In this document: in pieces, positions 15,856 through 23,395 of the stretch
Layout: every line of letters begins with the position of its first letter
Numbering within the stretch: the first letter of the stretch is position 1
Source of the DNA: Aeriscardovia sp040773385
GTDB taxonomy: Bacteria > Actinomycetota > Actinomycetes > Actinomycetales > Bifidobacteriaceae
Reading direction: 5' to 3'
Length of the DNA: 28,984 nucleotides
Assembly (NCBI GenBank): GCA_040773385.1
Contig: JAXGWH010000014.1
Coordinates: 1 to 28,984, forward strand
The notes under the pieces: generated by a model
The model's database searches: none
The model's input: the letters and a program-made list of their open reading frames with translations, nothing else
Told to the model about the DNA's origin: nothing
Made by a program: the position numbers and the translations under genes

Positions 15856-18117
15856 TCAGCGCACCGGGCAGGCGCCGGACTCGCAGTCGGACTGGTCCAC
15901 GAGGGTCATGTCCTTCTCCGAGCGGGCGTTGGCCACGTTGAGGCGGTTGAACGCCTCGCGCGGGTCCTCGATGATCTTCGCCGCACGCTCCTCGTACTCC
16001 TCCTTGCTGATTGGCTCCTTCGGCGCCTGCGTGAGACCCGAGCCGTAGTACTGGAGCATGGAGGTCGACTTGATCTTGCCCGCGTAATCCGAGAGGATGC
16101 GCGGCAGATCGTCCGCCTCGCTTTTCTGGAAGGTGACGGTGCACGAGACCGCGTTGTCGGACCAGTAGGTCTGCAGGAACGACTGGTTGGCCAGCTGCTC
16201 CTCGGCGGAGACGGTGCCCGCGGAGGCAAATTCCGGTGAATCGGCGTGCGGGGCGCGCACCGGGAACTCGACGCACATGGTGTGCTTCGTGTACACGTCC
16301 GGCTCGATGCGGTAGCCGCTCATCATGAGGGCCGGCAGCAGCGGGTCGGTGTCCTGGAAGCGGATGCGCTGGATGAGGTAGCCGGCGTAGTGGAAGTGCA
16401 TGCCCTCGGAGGCGCCGGCGAGCTTGGCCACGGTGCCGGACGGCTTGACGGTGGTGTGCTTGATGGACGTGTTGCAGCCCAGCTCCTGCGAATACTCCTT
16501 GTCCGCGTCGAGCACGTCATGGTAGAAGCTGTCGATCGCTGCGACGGCCTGCGGGTCGTAGACGGGCACGCGCCGGGTGGTGCCGTCCGCCTGCTCCTCG
16601 CTCTTATAGCCGGTGACGACGCGGTGGCCGAAGCGCGAGAGGATCCAGTCCTGGATGCCGCTCATGGAGATGCCGATGCGCCGGTTGCGCGTGATCACAT
16701 CGCGCGAGACCTGCCAGTCGTAGTGGCCGAAGGTGACGCGCTTGGCGAAGCGGACGGCCAGCCTGAAGACCTTCTTCATGTCCCAGCACTGCTCCTCGGC
16801 GATGGAGGGGAAGATCTCGAACAGGTTGCACGGCTCGCCGTTCTCGAGGGTGATCTCGCCGCACGGGTTCGTGCCCTCGGCACGCGGGTCGGCGTTCGTG
16901 GGCCCGTCGATGAGGCGGCCGTAGGCGCGTGAGAGGTTGAGGTCGACGATACCCGGCTCGCCGTGCATGACGACGTCCTTGGCGACGGCCTCGTACTGCT
17001 CGGGTTTGCCGGAGACCACGACGGAGTTGTTGGACGCCCAGCGGTGGTGCATGAGCTTGTCCTCGTCCTGCTTCATCGTACGGAAGCCGTCGTCGTCCCA
17101 GTCACCCAGCGCGAGCTCGGCGGAGCGGCGCACGTTGCCGGCCACGACGGCCTTGCCCACGAGGTTGGAGATGTCGGTGGCGTCCACGGCGGTGAGTCTG
17201 CGGCCTGCGGCCTCGTTGAGGACGGTGTTCACGTCGAGGAGCATCTCGATGAGGGGGGCGGCGCCGGAGGCGGTTCCGCCGAAGCCGTGGATCTTGGCGC
17301 CGCGCTGGCGGATGCGGGTCATGTCGAGCACGACGGAGGTCTTCGACTGGTCGAAGTAGCCGAAGTGCGCGTCAATCACGGCGGCGAGGGCGTAGACCCA
17401 GCCTTCGCGTGAGTCCTCGAGGTTGTAGAAGTAGATGTCCGGTCTGGTGGACGGGTCGCCGTGTGCGGCGGTCCACTCGTCGCGGTCCTGCGCCCCGGCC
17501 TTGAGGCACTCGTCGTAGGAGCCGTTGGTCTTGCCCATGATGACGGTCACGGGCACCTGCCGGTCGACGGCCGGCAGCTGGGAGACGTTCGGGCGGGTGA
17601 CGGAGAAGCCGACGCCGCCGCCCTTCATGAGCTCGTCGAACATGAACGCGTACGGCATGGAGACGGCCTTCTGGTCCTCTTTCAGGTAGGAGGGCACGAT
17701 CTCCGAGTCGCCGTAGGCCTGCGGGCGGATGGCGACGAACCAGCAGTTGTTGAGCGAGTCGCCGTGCGCGCGCTGGTAGGGGGTGCCGCTGACCCACAGG
17801 TTGCGGCCGGAGGGTGTGGCGGCGAGCCCGTAGATGAGGCGGAACAGGTCCTGTGCCTCGGTGGTGTCCTCGGCGATGACGGCCGGGTCGATGAGGCCGG
17901 TCTCGTTGGGTCTGAGGCGCGGGTCGAGGTTGATGTTGCCCTGGATGGTGCGTTTGACGGTCTCGGCCCACGTCTCGGAGCGGTTCTGGCTGTCGAGGAA
18001 GCGGGAGTAGGTGCGCTTGTAGGTCACCCAGCCGAGTGGGCCCCAGTGGGGGGTGATCTCGCTGGTCGCCCGGCGGATGAAGTCGTCGTCAAGCCTGATC
18101 GTGAACGTGCTGTCCAT
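15856..18117 (-). CDS. nrdJ: Adenosylcobalamin-dependent ribonucleoside-triphosphate reductase (class II, monomeric RTPR type)
   Basis: 753 residues. It reduces ribonucleoside triphosphates to dNTPs using a radical from coenzyme B12, with or without oxygen. Seen: Cys125 (NNCWF), thiyl Cys419 in GTNPCGEITL with Glu421, Cys430, and the C-terminal redox pair Cys745 and Cys750 in DCESGACPVR. In Lactobacillus leichmannii RTPR these are C119, C408, E410, C419, C731 and C736; the 11- and 5-residue spacings match. SISMSGIQD-like (ISMSGIQD) and KPSGT near 558-562 are also present. GAGGAAGGA precedes ATG 18117. It heads the block of ECF transporter, pduO and sirtuin genes. NrdR boxes, DnaA boxes and a structured leader lie upstream. 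Nothing looks degraded. Confidence 0.95.
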   Translation of the reverse strand: MDSTFTIRLDDDFIRRATSEITPHWGPLGWVTYKRTYSRFLDSQNRSETWAETVKRTIQGNINLDPRLRPNETGLIDPAVIAEDTTEAQDLFRLIYGLAATPSGRNLWVSGTPYQRAHGDSLNNCWFVAIRPQAYGDSEIVPSYLKEDQKAVSMPYAFMFDELMKGGGVGFSVTRPNVSQLPAVDRQVPVTVIMGKTNGSYDECLKAGAQDRDEWTAAHGDPSTRPDIYFYNLEDSREGWVYALAAVIDAHFGYFDQSKTSVVLDMTRIRQRGAKIHGFGGTASGAAPLIEMLLDVNTVLNEAAGRRLTAVDATDISNLVGKAVVAGNVRRSAELALGDWDDDGFRTMKQDEDKLMHHRWASNNSVVVSGKPEQYEAVAKDVVMHGEPGIVDLNLSRAYGRLIDGPTNADPRAEGTNPCGEITLENGEPCNLFEIFPSIAEEQCWDMKKVFRLAVRFAKRVTFGHYDWQVSRDVITRNRRIGISMSGIQDWILSRFGHRVVTGYKSEEQADGTTRRVPVYDPQAVAAIDSFYHDVLDADKEYSQELGCNTSIKHTTVKPSGTVAKLAGASEGMHFHYAGYLIQRIRFQDTDPLLPALMMSGYRIEPDVYTKHTMCVEFPVRAPHADSPEFASAGTVSAEEQLANQSFLQTYWSDNAVSCTVTFQKSEADDLPRILSDYAGKIKSTSMLQYYGSGLTQAPKEPISKEEYEERAAKIIEDPREAFNRLNVANARSEKDMTLVDQSDCESGACPVR

Positions 18118-18137
18118 GTCTGTCCTTCCTCGAACGC

Positions 18138-18322
18138 GGACCGGTGTGCCGGTCCGGTGATGTGTCCGTCCCTGTCGGTGGGCACGGTGTCGCGACGGGT
18201 CCCGTCACGATTGTTTCCTGCCGATAGATGTGCGCGTGCGCCACGGTCGTCCTCCATTTCCTGCAGGATTCCCACGGGGAACAGGGACGACCCGGACTGT
18301 GCCGTTGATGCATGGCGCCATG
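18138..18322 (-). promoter_or_regulatory. Structured leader of nrdJ
   Basis: Between the NrdR boxes and the nrdJ start the minus-strand RNA can form several elements. From upstream they are: the palindrome CATGGCGCCATG (18322-18311); an 8-bp stem GGTCGTCC/GGACGACC (18292-18285 with 18252-18245) enclosing two hairpins, TTCCC/GGGAA and TCCTGCAGGA, as a three-way junction; GACGGG/CCCGTC (18206-18194); and GGACCGG-CACA-CCGGTCC (18155-18138), ending 20 nt before the start codon. The canonical cobalamin-riboswitch B12 box is not found. It may be a new regulatory RNA, or only stable leader structure. Confidence 0.45.
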
Positions 18323-18328
18323 TCTCAA

Positions 18329-18376
18329 AGCACTATATATGCTACACAGACACTCGACTGAAGCTATATATAGCGA
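18329..18376. promoter_or_regulatory. Tandem NrdR boxes
   Basis: AGCACTATATATGCTA (18329-18344) and AAGCTATATATAGCGA (18361-18376) carry the CTATATATAG-like core of NrdR sites, with centres 32 bp apart, three helical turns. NrdR is the ATP/dATP-sensing repressor of ribonucleotide reductase genes and binds paired boxes with this spacing. They are 210-260 bp upstream of nrdJ on its strand. nrdR itself is not in the window. Confidence 0.85.
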
Positions 18377-18398
18377 TCATGATGTCTCCTGTCTTTGA

Positions 18399-18442
18399 TT
18401 ATCCACACTTCCCCGGTTGATATCCTGCGACTGTGTGGACAA
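18399..18442. promoter_or_regulatory. Two DnaA boxes between nrdJ and rsmI
   Basis: TTATCCACA (18399-18407) is a perfect box, and TGTGGACAA (18434-18442) is the reverse of TTGTCCACA, the form preferred in high-GC actinobacteria. They lie just upstream of the NrdR boxes relative to nrdJ and 96-139 bp upstream of rsmI, so either promoter could be affected. Confidence 0.6.
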
Positions 18443-18502
18443 CACGCCGACGACCAGCCCGGATAAATACAGCGACAGACAGCGACGACCGGCCCGTCCA
18501 TG

Positions 18503-18531
18503 GTCACACCGTTCGCCCTCCGACCGATACT
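18503..18531 (+). promoter_or_regulatory. Leaderless promoter of rsmI
   Basis: GTCACA (18503-18508), a 17-bp spacer and GATACT (18526-18531), with ATG 6 nt later at 18538. No Shine-Dalgarno precedes the start codon. Transcription should begin at or next to the A of ATG. Confidence 0.5.
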
Positions 18532-18537
18532 GGGACC

Positions 18538-19539
18538 ATGAGCGAGAACAGCAGCCGGACCACCTCCTTTGACAGCACCCCCGTCGTGGTGGAACGCGAC
18601 CCGTCCGCCGCCGCGGAAGCCGCAGGCGAGCATACGTATGCTGACGGGCGCGCCCCGGGCGAGGGGATGGTCGTGCTGGCCGCCACCCCCATCGGCAACA
18701 CGGGCGACGCCTCCGCCCGTCTGCGACACTTCCTCGCGGCGGCCGACATCGTGGCCGCGGAGGACACGCGCCGTCTCTACGATCTCGCCAACCGGCTCGG
18801 TGTGCACGTGCACGGACGTGTGACCGCCTATCACGATCACAACGAGGACGCGCGTGCCGACGTCCTGCTCGACCAGGTGGCGCAGGGCGCCGTGGTGCTC
18901 GTCGTCTCCGACGCCGGCATGCCCACCATCAACGACCCTGGGCATGCCATCATCGCCCGTGCCATCGAACGGGGGCTGCCGCTCACCTGCGCCCCCGGCC
19001 CCTCCGCCGTGCTCGACGCGCTCGCCCTCTCCGGGCTGCCCACCGACCGCTTCTGTTATGAGGGTTTCGTGCCGCGGAAGAACTCCGAGCGTCTCGCCCG
19101 CATCCGCCAGCTGCTCACCGAACCGCGCACGAGCGTGTTCTACGAGAGCCCCCAGCGCATTGTCGAGACGATGGGGGTGTTCGCGCAGGTGCTGCCGCCC
19201 GATCGGCCGATGGTGCTCGCCCGCGAGCTGACCAAGACGTACGAGCAGGTGCGCCGTTCCACGATGGCCGGTCTGCTGCGATCGGTGCGCGACGACCCAC
19301 CGCGCGGCGAGATCGTGCTCGTCGTCGGCGGGGCGAGCCGTCAGGAGATCGAGGCCCAGGCCGAGCAGGGCGGGCAGGTCCTCTCCGTGGGTGATCTCGC
19401 CCGCCTCGCCCGTCAGAAGCAGCAGACCGAGGGAATCCGGCTCAAGGACGCCATCCGCGAGGTGGTCGCCGCGCATCCGCTTCCCGACGGCACGCTCGTG
19501 TCCCGCAAGGCCGTCTATCAGGCAGCGCTCGGGCTCTGA
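18538..19539 (+). CDS. rsmI: 16S rRNA (cytidine(1402)-2'-O)-methyltransferase
   Basis: 333 residues. RsmI methylates the ribose of C1402 in the 16S decoding centre using S-adenosylmethionine. Seen: VLAATPIGNTGDAS around 46-59, AEDTRR at 74-79, VSDAGMPTINDPG, CAPGPSAV, FYESPQRI, ARELTKTYEQ and RGEIVLVVGG, the ordered motifs of the tetrapyrrole-methylase fold. The first 43 residues are extra and polar. An alternative ATG at 18667 would remove them, but the codons from 18538 keep the strong GC3 bias and a leaderless promoter fits that start. In actinobacteria rsmI usually precedes metG; here two minus-strand genes separate them. Confidence 0.94.
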   Translation: MSENSSRTTSFDSTPVVVERDPSAAAEAAGEHTYADGRAPGEGMVVLAATPIGNTGDASARLRHFLAAADIVAAEDTRRLYDLANRLGVHVHGRVTAYHDHNEDARADVLLDQVAQGAVVLVVSDAGMPTINDPGHAIIARAIERGLPLTCAPGPSAVLDALALSGLPTDRFCYEGFVPRKNSERLARIRQLLTEPRTSVFYESPQRIVETMGVFAQVLPPDRPMVLARELTKTYEQVRRSTMAGLLRSVRDDPPRGEIVLVVGGASRQEIEAQAEQGGQVLSVGDLARLARQKQQTEGIRLKDAIREVVAAHPLPDGTLVSRKAVYQAALGL

Positions 19540-19564
19540 CACCGTGGCATCCGTCCTGGTGTGA

Positions 19565-19912
19565 TCATCCGGCCGCGGTGTTTTCCGAGACGGTGTTTCC
19601 CGAGGCGGTGTTTCCTGCGACGGCGCTGCCTTCAACCACGGGTACGTCCCGTGGGTGCAGTGCGGCGTCAAGATCCGTCGAATCGGCCTCCAGCATCGCC
19701 GGCATCACCTCCCGCGCGCGGTGGTGCTCGCCGAGCGTGTCGAGCGCGGTGAACAGCACTCGCAGGCCCTGTCCGACGCCCGGGCCTCCCTGCTGGGCGA
19801 TGTATTCGAGCAGTTCAGGCGGCGATGACGGGTTGACGATCAGCCAGCGGCGCAGGTCCGGTCGCTCGCGGGCGATGGTCCACAGAAGCGAGAGGGAGGT
19901 CGAGGGATTCAT
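19565..19912 (-). CDS. Small variant leucine-rich-repeat (LRV) protein
   Basis: 115 residues from ATG 19912, with GAGGAGATC just upstream. Seen: RERPDLRRWLIVNPSSPPELLEYIAQQG, close to the LRV unit common in bifidobacterial proteins (RPDLR..VA.NPS..P.LL.WL..QGD). A helical part follows (LFTALDTLGEHHRAREVMPAMLEAD). The tail ends in near-repeats NTASG-NTVSE-NTAAG, encoded by about three 15-bp units at 19575-19620. Only one LRV unit is clear, so this may be the remnant or a minimal form of a longer protein. The same frame stays open to 20452, but that extension has poor codon bias. Function is unknown; LRV domains usually mediate protein contacts. Confidence 0.65.
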   Translation of the reverse strand: MNPSTSLSLLWTIARERPDLRRWLIVNPSSPPELLEYIAQQGGPGVGQGLRVLFTALDTLGEHHRAREVMPAMLEADSTDLDAALHPRDVPVVEGSAVAGNTASGNTVSENTAAG

Positions 19913-20455
19913 CGTGATCTCCTCGTCCAGATAAGGCGGTGGCCCGGGGGGAATCCGGACGGCGGCCCGGCCTGTCGTCCTCGCCGCCGTTCGTACTGTC
20001 GTGGCAGTGCCTGTCAGATTTTCCATGGTCTGGTTTTCCTGATCCAGGAGGATCACATTTTCCTGATCCAGGACGGCCGGGTCGGCCTCCGGCCCGGTGA
20101 CCGCTGTCCGCGTCGTGGCCGCGTGGGCCGTCCTGGCCGCATGGATGCCGTGATGTGCCAGAAAGTCACGGCGTCGTGCGGCGCGACGGAAGGCGGTGGG
20201 TGCGCCGCCGGTGCCGGCGGTCCTGCCGTCAGACGGTCCCGTGCGCCTATGACGGTGCGGTAGGGCGTGTCGGCCGCCGCGATGCGGCCGACGGACTCTG
20301 CCGTCCGGGTCTGCGGGTGTCTCGCAGACGGACGCGGGCCACCCGTCAGTCTGTCCGTCCGCATGGAACAACGTCTGTGATCGGCGCGCCTGAGCGCATG
20401 GTGCCGGTATCGTCTGTGTATACATGATGGGGTCTCCCGATTTGTGTGTCATGGT
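19913..20455. other. Region without a convincing gene
   Basis: 543 bp between the LRV gene and the AbiEi-like gene. Open frames exist on both strands, but their translations are Arg/His/Pro/Thr-rich without known motifs and with weak third-position bias. The stretch holds the 16-bp direct repeat at 20034-20073 and is otherwise unremarkable. A decayed upstream part of the LRV gene is possible. Confidence 0.45.
20034..20073. repeat. 16-bp direct repeat with internal dyad
   Basis: TTTTCCTGATCCAGGA occurs at 20034-20049 and 20058-20073, 24 bp apart. Each copy contains TCCTG-ATC-CAGGA-like symmetry (5-bp arms, 3-bp centre). They lie 120-160 bp upstream of the LRV gene start on its strand, a reasonable place for paired operators. 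Confidence 0.5.
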
Positions 20456-21226
20456 CTACGAAACCCGAATCGGATGCGGGTGGCCGTATGGACGCCCGCC
20501 TGGCGGACGTCCGCCGGGAGGGCGGCCGGCAGGTCGCGTCCCTGCGGTTTTCCTGCGGCCGCCGGTGTCAGGCAAGGACAACGGGGTGAGCAGGATGTGG
20601 ACCTCCTGCCGGGCATCCAGCGCCTCCAGCCGTCGTCTGCCTGTCGAATAGCCGACGGCACGGCTGTTTTCCTCCAGCCGGGCGAGGCAGTCGACCAGAT
20701 CAAGGTTGTGGTGCCGAAGGAACGTGACAAAACGGCCTGCCCCGACTCGCACGTCGAAAATGTCCCCGGGCAGACAGGCCAGATCGACGGCTGTCCTCAG
20801 GGGCGAGGTGACCTGCAGGCCGCGGATCTCCAGCACATCGCCGGGGCCGAGCTGGCGCTGTACCAGATCCACATCATGCGGAGGGGCGGTCTTGGGCCGC
20901 GTCGCACAGATCGCGGTGAGGCGGGCGGGGAACGGCCCGCCCTCCCAGATCCAGAAGGCGAGCAGCCCGCAGGCGACGCATCGCCGCGGCAGCAGCTGTG
21001 CGGCGGTCCGCGCGCGTAGTACCGCGCAGCCGGCGAGCGGCTGGCTGACGGCCGTACGGTTGTCGATGAGCCTGGCCCGCCCCTGCCGCTGCAGCCAGGC
21101 GAGCGCGGTCGGTCCGGGCAGGTTGTCGGCCCGGAGCACGTCGGGAATGCCCGCTGCCGATGGCATGCGTCCTGCTGCACGGGCTTCCCGCGTGCCGGGT
21201 GTCCGTGCCTGTGTTGAAGTGATCAT
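20456..21226 (-). CDS. AbiEi-like (type IV antitoxin family) protein, orphan
   Basis: 256 residues from ATG 21226. Seen: an N-terminal third with a HARALL-like arrangement (LPGPTALAWLQRQGRARLIDN), a central Cys/Trp segment, DVLEIRGLQVTSPLRTAVDLACL at about 130-152, which is the hallmark of AbiEi-like proteins, and CLARLEENSRAVGYSTGRRRLEALD. The last 25 residues are a Gly-Arg-Pro repeat tail (GGRPPGGRPYG). AbiEi antitoxins are regulators paired with AbiEii nucleotidyltransferase toxins, but no toxin gene is adjacent. The gene lacks a Shine-Dalgarno and has TAGCGT (minus strand, 21239-21234) 7 nt before ATG, indicating a leaderless transcript. It diverges from metG across a DnaA-box cluster. 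Confidence 0.65.
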   Translation of the reverse strand: MITSTQARTPGTREARAAGRMPSAAGIPDVLRADNLPGPTALAWLQRQGRARLIDNRTAVSQPLAGCAVLRARTAAQLLPRRCVACGLLAFWIWEGGPFPARLTAICATRPKTAPPHDVDLVQRQLGPGDVLEIRGLQVTSPLRTAVDLACLPGDIFDVRVGAGRFVTFLRHHNLDLVDCLARLEENSRAVGYSTGRRRLEALDARQEVHILLTPLSLPDTGGRRKTAGTRPAGRPPGGRPPGGRPYGHPHPIRVS

Positions 21227-21233
21227 GGTTCCG

Positions 21234-21239
21234 ACGCTA
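21234..21239 (-). promoter_or_regulatory. -10 hexamer of the leaderless AbiEi-like gene
   Basis: TAGCGT on the minus strand (TAnnnT form) lies 7 nt before ATG 21226, with no ribosome-binding site between. No -35 stands out. Confidence 0.4.
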
Positions 21240-21286
21240 GGTGGTCGGCCAGGGCCGGCACGGGGCTTTTTCGTCGCCGTGGAAAC

Positions 21287-21384
21287 TGTGGATAAACTCC
21301 GCCTTTCCACAGGTGGTCCTGTGAGCGTGCATAACCGATATTTTTTGTTCACAGGTTATCCACCTTGTTCACAGGTTATCCACC
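21287..21384. promoter_or_regulatory. DnaA-box cluster with a 20-bp tandem repeat, between abiEi-like gene and metG
   Basis: TGTGGATAA (21287-21295) is a perfect box; CGTGCATAA (21326-21334) is a near match. Then TTGTTCACAGGTTATCCACC occurs twice, exactly head to tail (21345-21364, 21365-21384). Each copy carries TTGTTCACA and TTATCCACC, so the repeat gives four boxes. A T6 run precedes the repeat. The cluster is 74-171 bp upstream of metG and 61-158 bp upstream of the divergent gene. Confidence 0.75.
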
Positions 21385-21444
21385 GCACGTCGGAAGGCCT
21401 GTCATTGCACGGTTTGTGTATTTCATCATGTCGTTTGCCGGGCG

Positions 21445-21450
21445 GATACT
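21445..21450 (+). promoter_or_regulatory. -10 hexamer of leaderless metG
   Basis: GATACT, identical to the rsmI -10, lies 7 nt before ATG 21458, with no Shine-Dalgarno between. No good -35 is seen at 16-18 bp. Confidence 0.45.
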
Positions 21451-21457
21451 CGGGACT

Positions 21458-23395
21458 ATGACAAAGCGTGTTCTTGTGGCAGTCGCCTGGCCGTACGCCA
21501 ACGGCCCGCGCCATATCGGCCATGTGGCCGGTTTCGGCGTGCCCTCCGATGTGTTCGCCCGTTACGAGCGGATGAAGGGCAACAAGGTGCTCATGGTCTC
21601 CGGCACCGACGAGCACGGCACCCCCATCCTCGTACAGGCGGAGAAGGAGGGGAAGACCGCCCAGCAGACGGCCGACGAGTACAACGAGATCATCGCCACC
21701 GACCTGACGAACCTCGGCCTGAGCTATGACCTCTTCACCCGCACCACGACGGGCAACCATGAGAAAGTGGTGCAGGAGATGTTCCGCCAGTGCCTCAAGA
21801 ACGGCTACATCTACAAGGGCATCCAGAAAGTCGCCATCAGCCCCTCCACAGGGCGCACACTGCCGGACCGTTACATCGAGGGCACTTGCCCTATCTGCGG
21901 CTATGACGGCGCCCGCGGCGACCAGTGCGACAACTGCGGCAACGAGCTCGACCCCACCGATCTGATCAACCCGCGCTCCAAGATCAACGGCGAGACTCCT
22001 GTTTTCAAGGAGACGGAGCACTACTTCCTCGACCTGCCCGCCCTGGCGAAGGCCAACCTCGCCTGGCTCGACACGCGCACCGACTGGCGCACGAACGTCA
22101 TCAACTTCTCCAAGGGCCTCTTCAAGGAGGTCAAGCCGCGCGCCATCACCCGCGACATCGACTGGGGTATCCCCGTGCCCGTCGACGGCTGGGTCGACAA
22201 CCCCAACAAGCGCCTGTACGTGTGGTTCGACGCGGTGATCGGGTATCTGTCGGCCTCCATCGAGTGGGCGCGCCGTTTCTCCACCGCCGACGAGTGGCGC
22301 AAATGGTGGAACGACCCGTCCTCGCCCGCCTATTACTTCATGGGCAAGGACAACATCACCTTCCACTCGCAGATCTGGCCGAGCGAGATCCTCGCGTACA
22401 ACGGCGAGGGAAGCAAGGGCGGCGAGCCCGGCAGCCTCGGCCGCCTCAATCTGCCCGAACAGGTGGTCGCCTCCGCGTTCATGACGATGGAGGGCAAGCA
22501 GTTCTCGAGCTCGCGGGGCATCGTCATCTACGTGCGCGACATCCTCTCGCGCTATTCCGCCGACGCCGTGCGCTACTACATCAGCATCGCCGGCCCGGAG
22601 AGCCAGGACGCCGATTTCCGCTGGGCCGAGTTCGTCCGCCACAACAACGAGGAGCTCGTCTCCGGCTGGGGCAACCTTGTCAACCGCGTGGCCACGCTGC
22701 TGCACAAGAATTTCGGCTCGATCCCCGCCGTGGGCAAGGACGGTCTGGAGAAGATCGACTCCGACCTGCTCTCCGAGGTGGAGAAGGGGTTCGAGACGGT
22801 GGGCCATGACCTCGAGACGCAGCACCAGCATGCCGCCCTCGGCGAGGCGATGCGCCTTGCGGGGGAGACGAACAAATACATCTCCGACACGGAGCCGTGG
22901 AAGATTGCCGACAAGGACCGCCTGGCCACCGTGCTGCACACCGCGGCCCAGGCCGTGCTCGACCTCGACCTGCTCCTCGCCCCGTTCCTGCCCTCCAGCT
23001 CGCAGAAAGTGTGGGAGACGCTCGGGCAGAAGGGCACCGTCGCCCCGTTGCCGCGTCTGGAGCGCGTGGATGATCTGGACAAGAAGGGCTTCGGCTATCC
23101 GATCATCACCGGCGACTATGAGCTCGGAAAGACCGTGGCGCCGTGGGCCCCGGCAAAGATGGCCGAGGGCGCGGAGGTGCCCAAGCCGCACCCGCTCTTC
23201 GCCAAGATCCCGCCCGAGGCGGTCAAGGAGGAGGTCGAGCGCTCCCGCCGCCAGATCAAGGGGCGCCAGGAGGCCGAGAAAGAGCGGCTCGCCAAGGCCG
23301 AGGCGGCCCTGGCGGCCCAGAAGAAGGCCAAGGCGGGCACGGACGGTGATGCCGCCCCGGATGGCGGACAGGCGAAGGAGGGCGGCGAGGCCTGA
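21458..23395 (+). CDS. metG: Methionyl-tRNA synthetase
   Basis: 645 residues. It charges tRNA(Met) with methionine in two ATP-dependent steps. Seen: class I HIGH motif at 19-22, GTDEHGTP at 49-56, a zinc knuckle with Cys144, Cys147, Cys157 and Cys160, DIDWGIPVP, and the second signature as KQFSSSRG at 347-354 in place of KMSKS, where the last Lys is Ser. An anticodon-binding helical domain follows. The last 60 residues are a charged Ala/Lys/Glu helix with a Gly-rich end instead of the tRNA-binding domain found in some MetG. The start was chosen at MTKRVLVAVAWPYANG; a longer frame from 21365 runs through the DnaA-box repeat. The stop overlaps tatD. Confidence 0.96.
   Translation: MTKRVLVAVAWPYANGPRHIGHVAGFGVPSDVFARYERMKGNKVLMVSGTDEHGTPILVQAEKEGKTAQQTADEYNEIIATDLTNLGLSYDLFTRTTTGNHEKVVQEMFRQCLKNGYIYKGIQKVAISPSTGRTLPDRYIEGTCPICGYDGARGDQCDNCGNELDPTDLINPRSKINGETPVFKETEHYFLDLPALAKANLAWLDTRTDWRTNVINFSKGLFKEVKPRAITRDIDWGIPVPVDGWVDNPNKRLYVWFDAVIGYLSASIEWARRFSTADEWRKWWNDPSSPAYYFMGKDNITFHSQIWPSEILAYNGEGSKGGEPGSLGRLNLPEQVVASAFMTMEGKQFSSSRGIVIYVRDILSRYSADAVRYYISIAGPESQDADFRWAEFVRHNNEELVSGWGNLVNRVATLLHKNFGSIPAVGKDGLEKIDSDLLSEVEKGFETVGHDLETQHQHAALGEAMRLAGETNKYISDTEPWKIADKDRLATVLHTAAQAVLDLDLLLAPFLPSSSQKVWETLGQKGTVAPLPRLERVDDLDKKGFGYPIITGDYELGKTVAPWAPAKMAEGAEVPKPHPLFAKIPPEAVKEEVERSRRQIKGRQEAEKERLAKAEAALAAQKKAKAGTDGDAAPDGGQAKEGGEA

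Noticed and set aside
18138..18322. Canonical cobalamin riboswitch upstream of nrdJ
   Set aside because: I looked for the GCCACTG core and the B12 box and found neither, so only an unassigned structured leader is reported.
19913..20452. N-terminal extension of the LRV gene to 20452
   Set aside because: The added 180 residues are Arg/His/Pro/Thr-rich with weak third-position bias, whereas ATG 19912 has a good ribosome-binding site.
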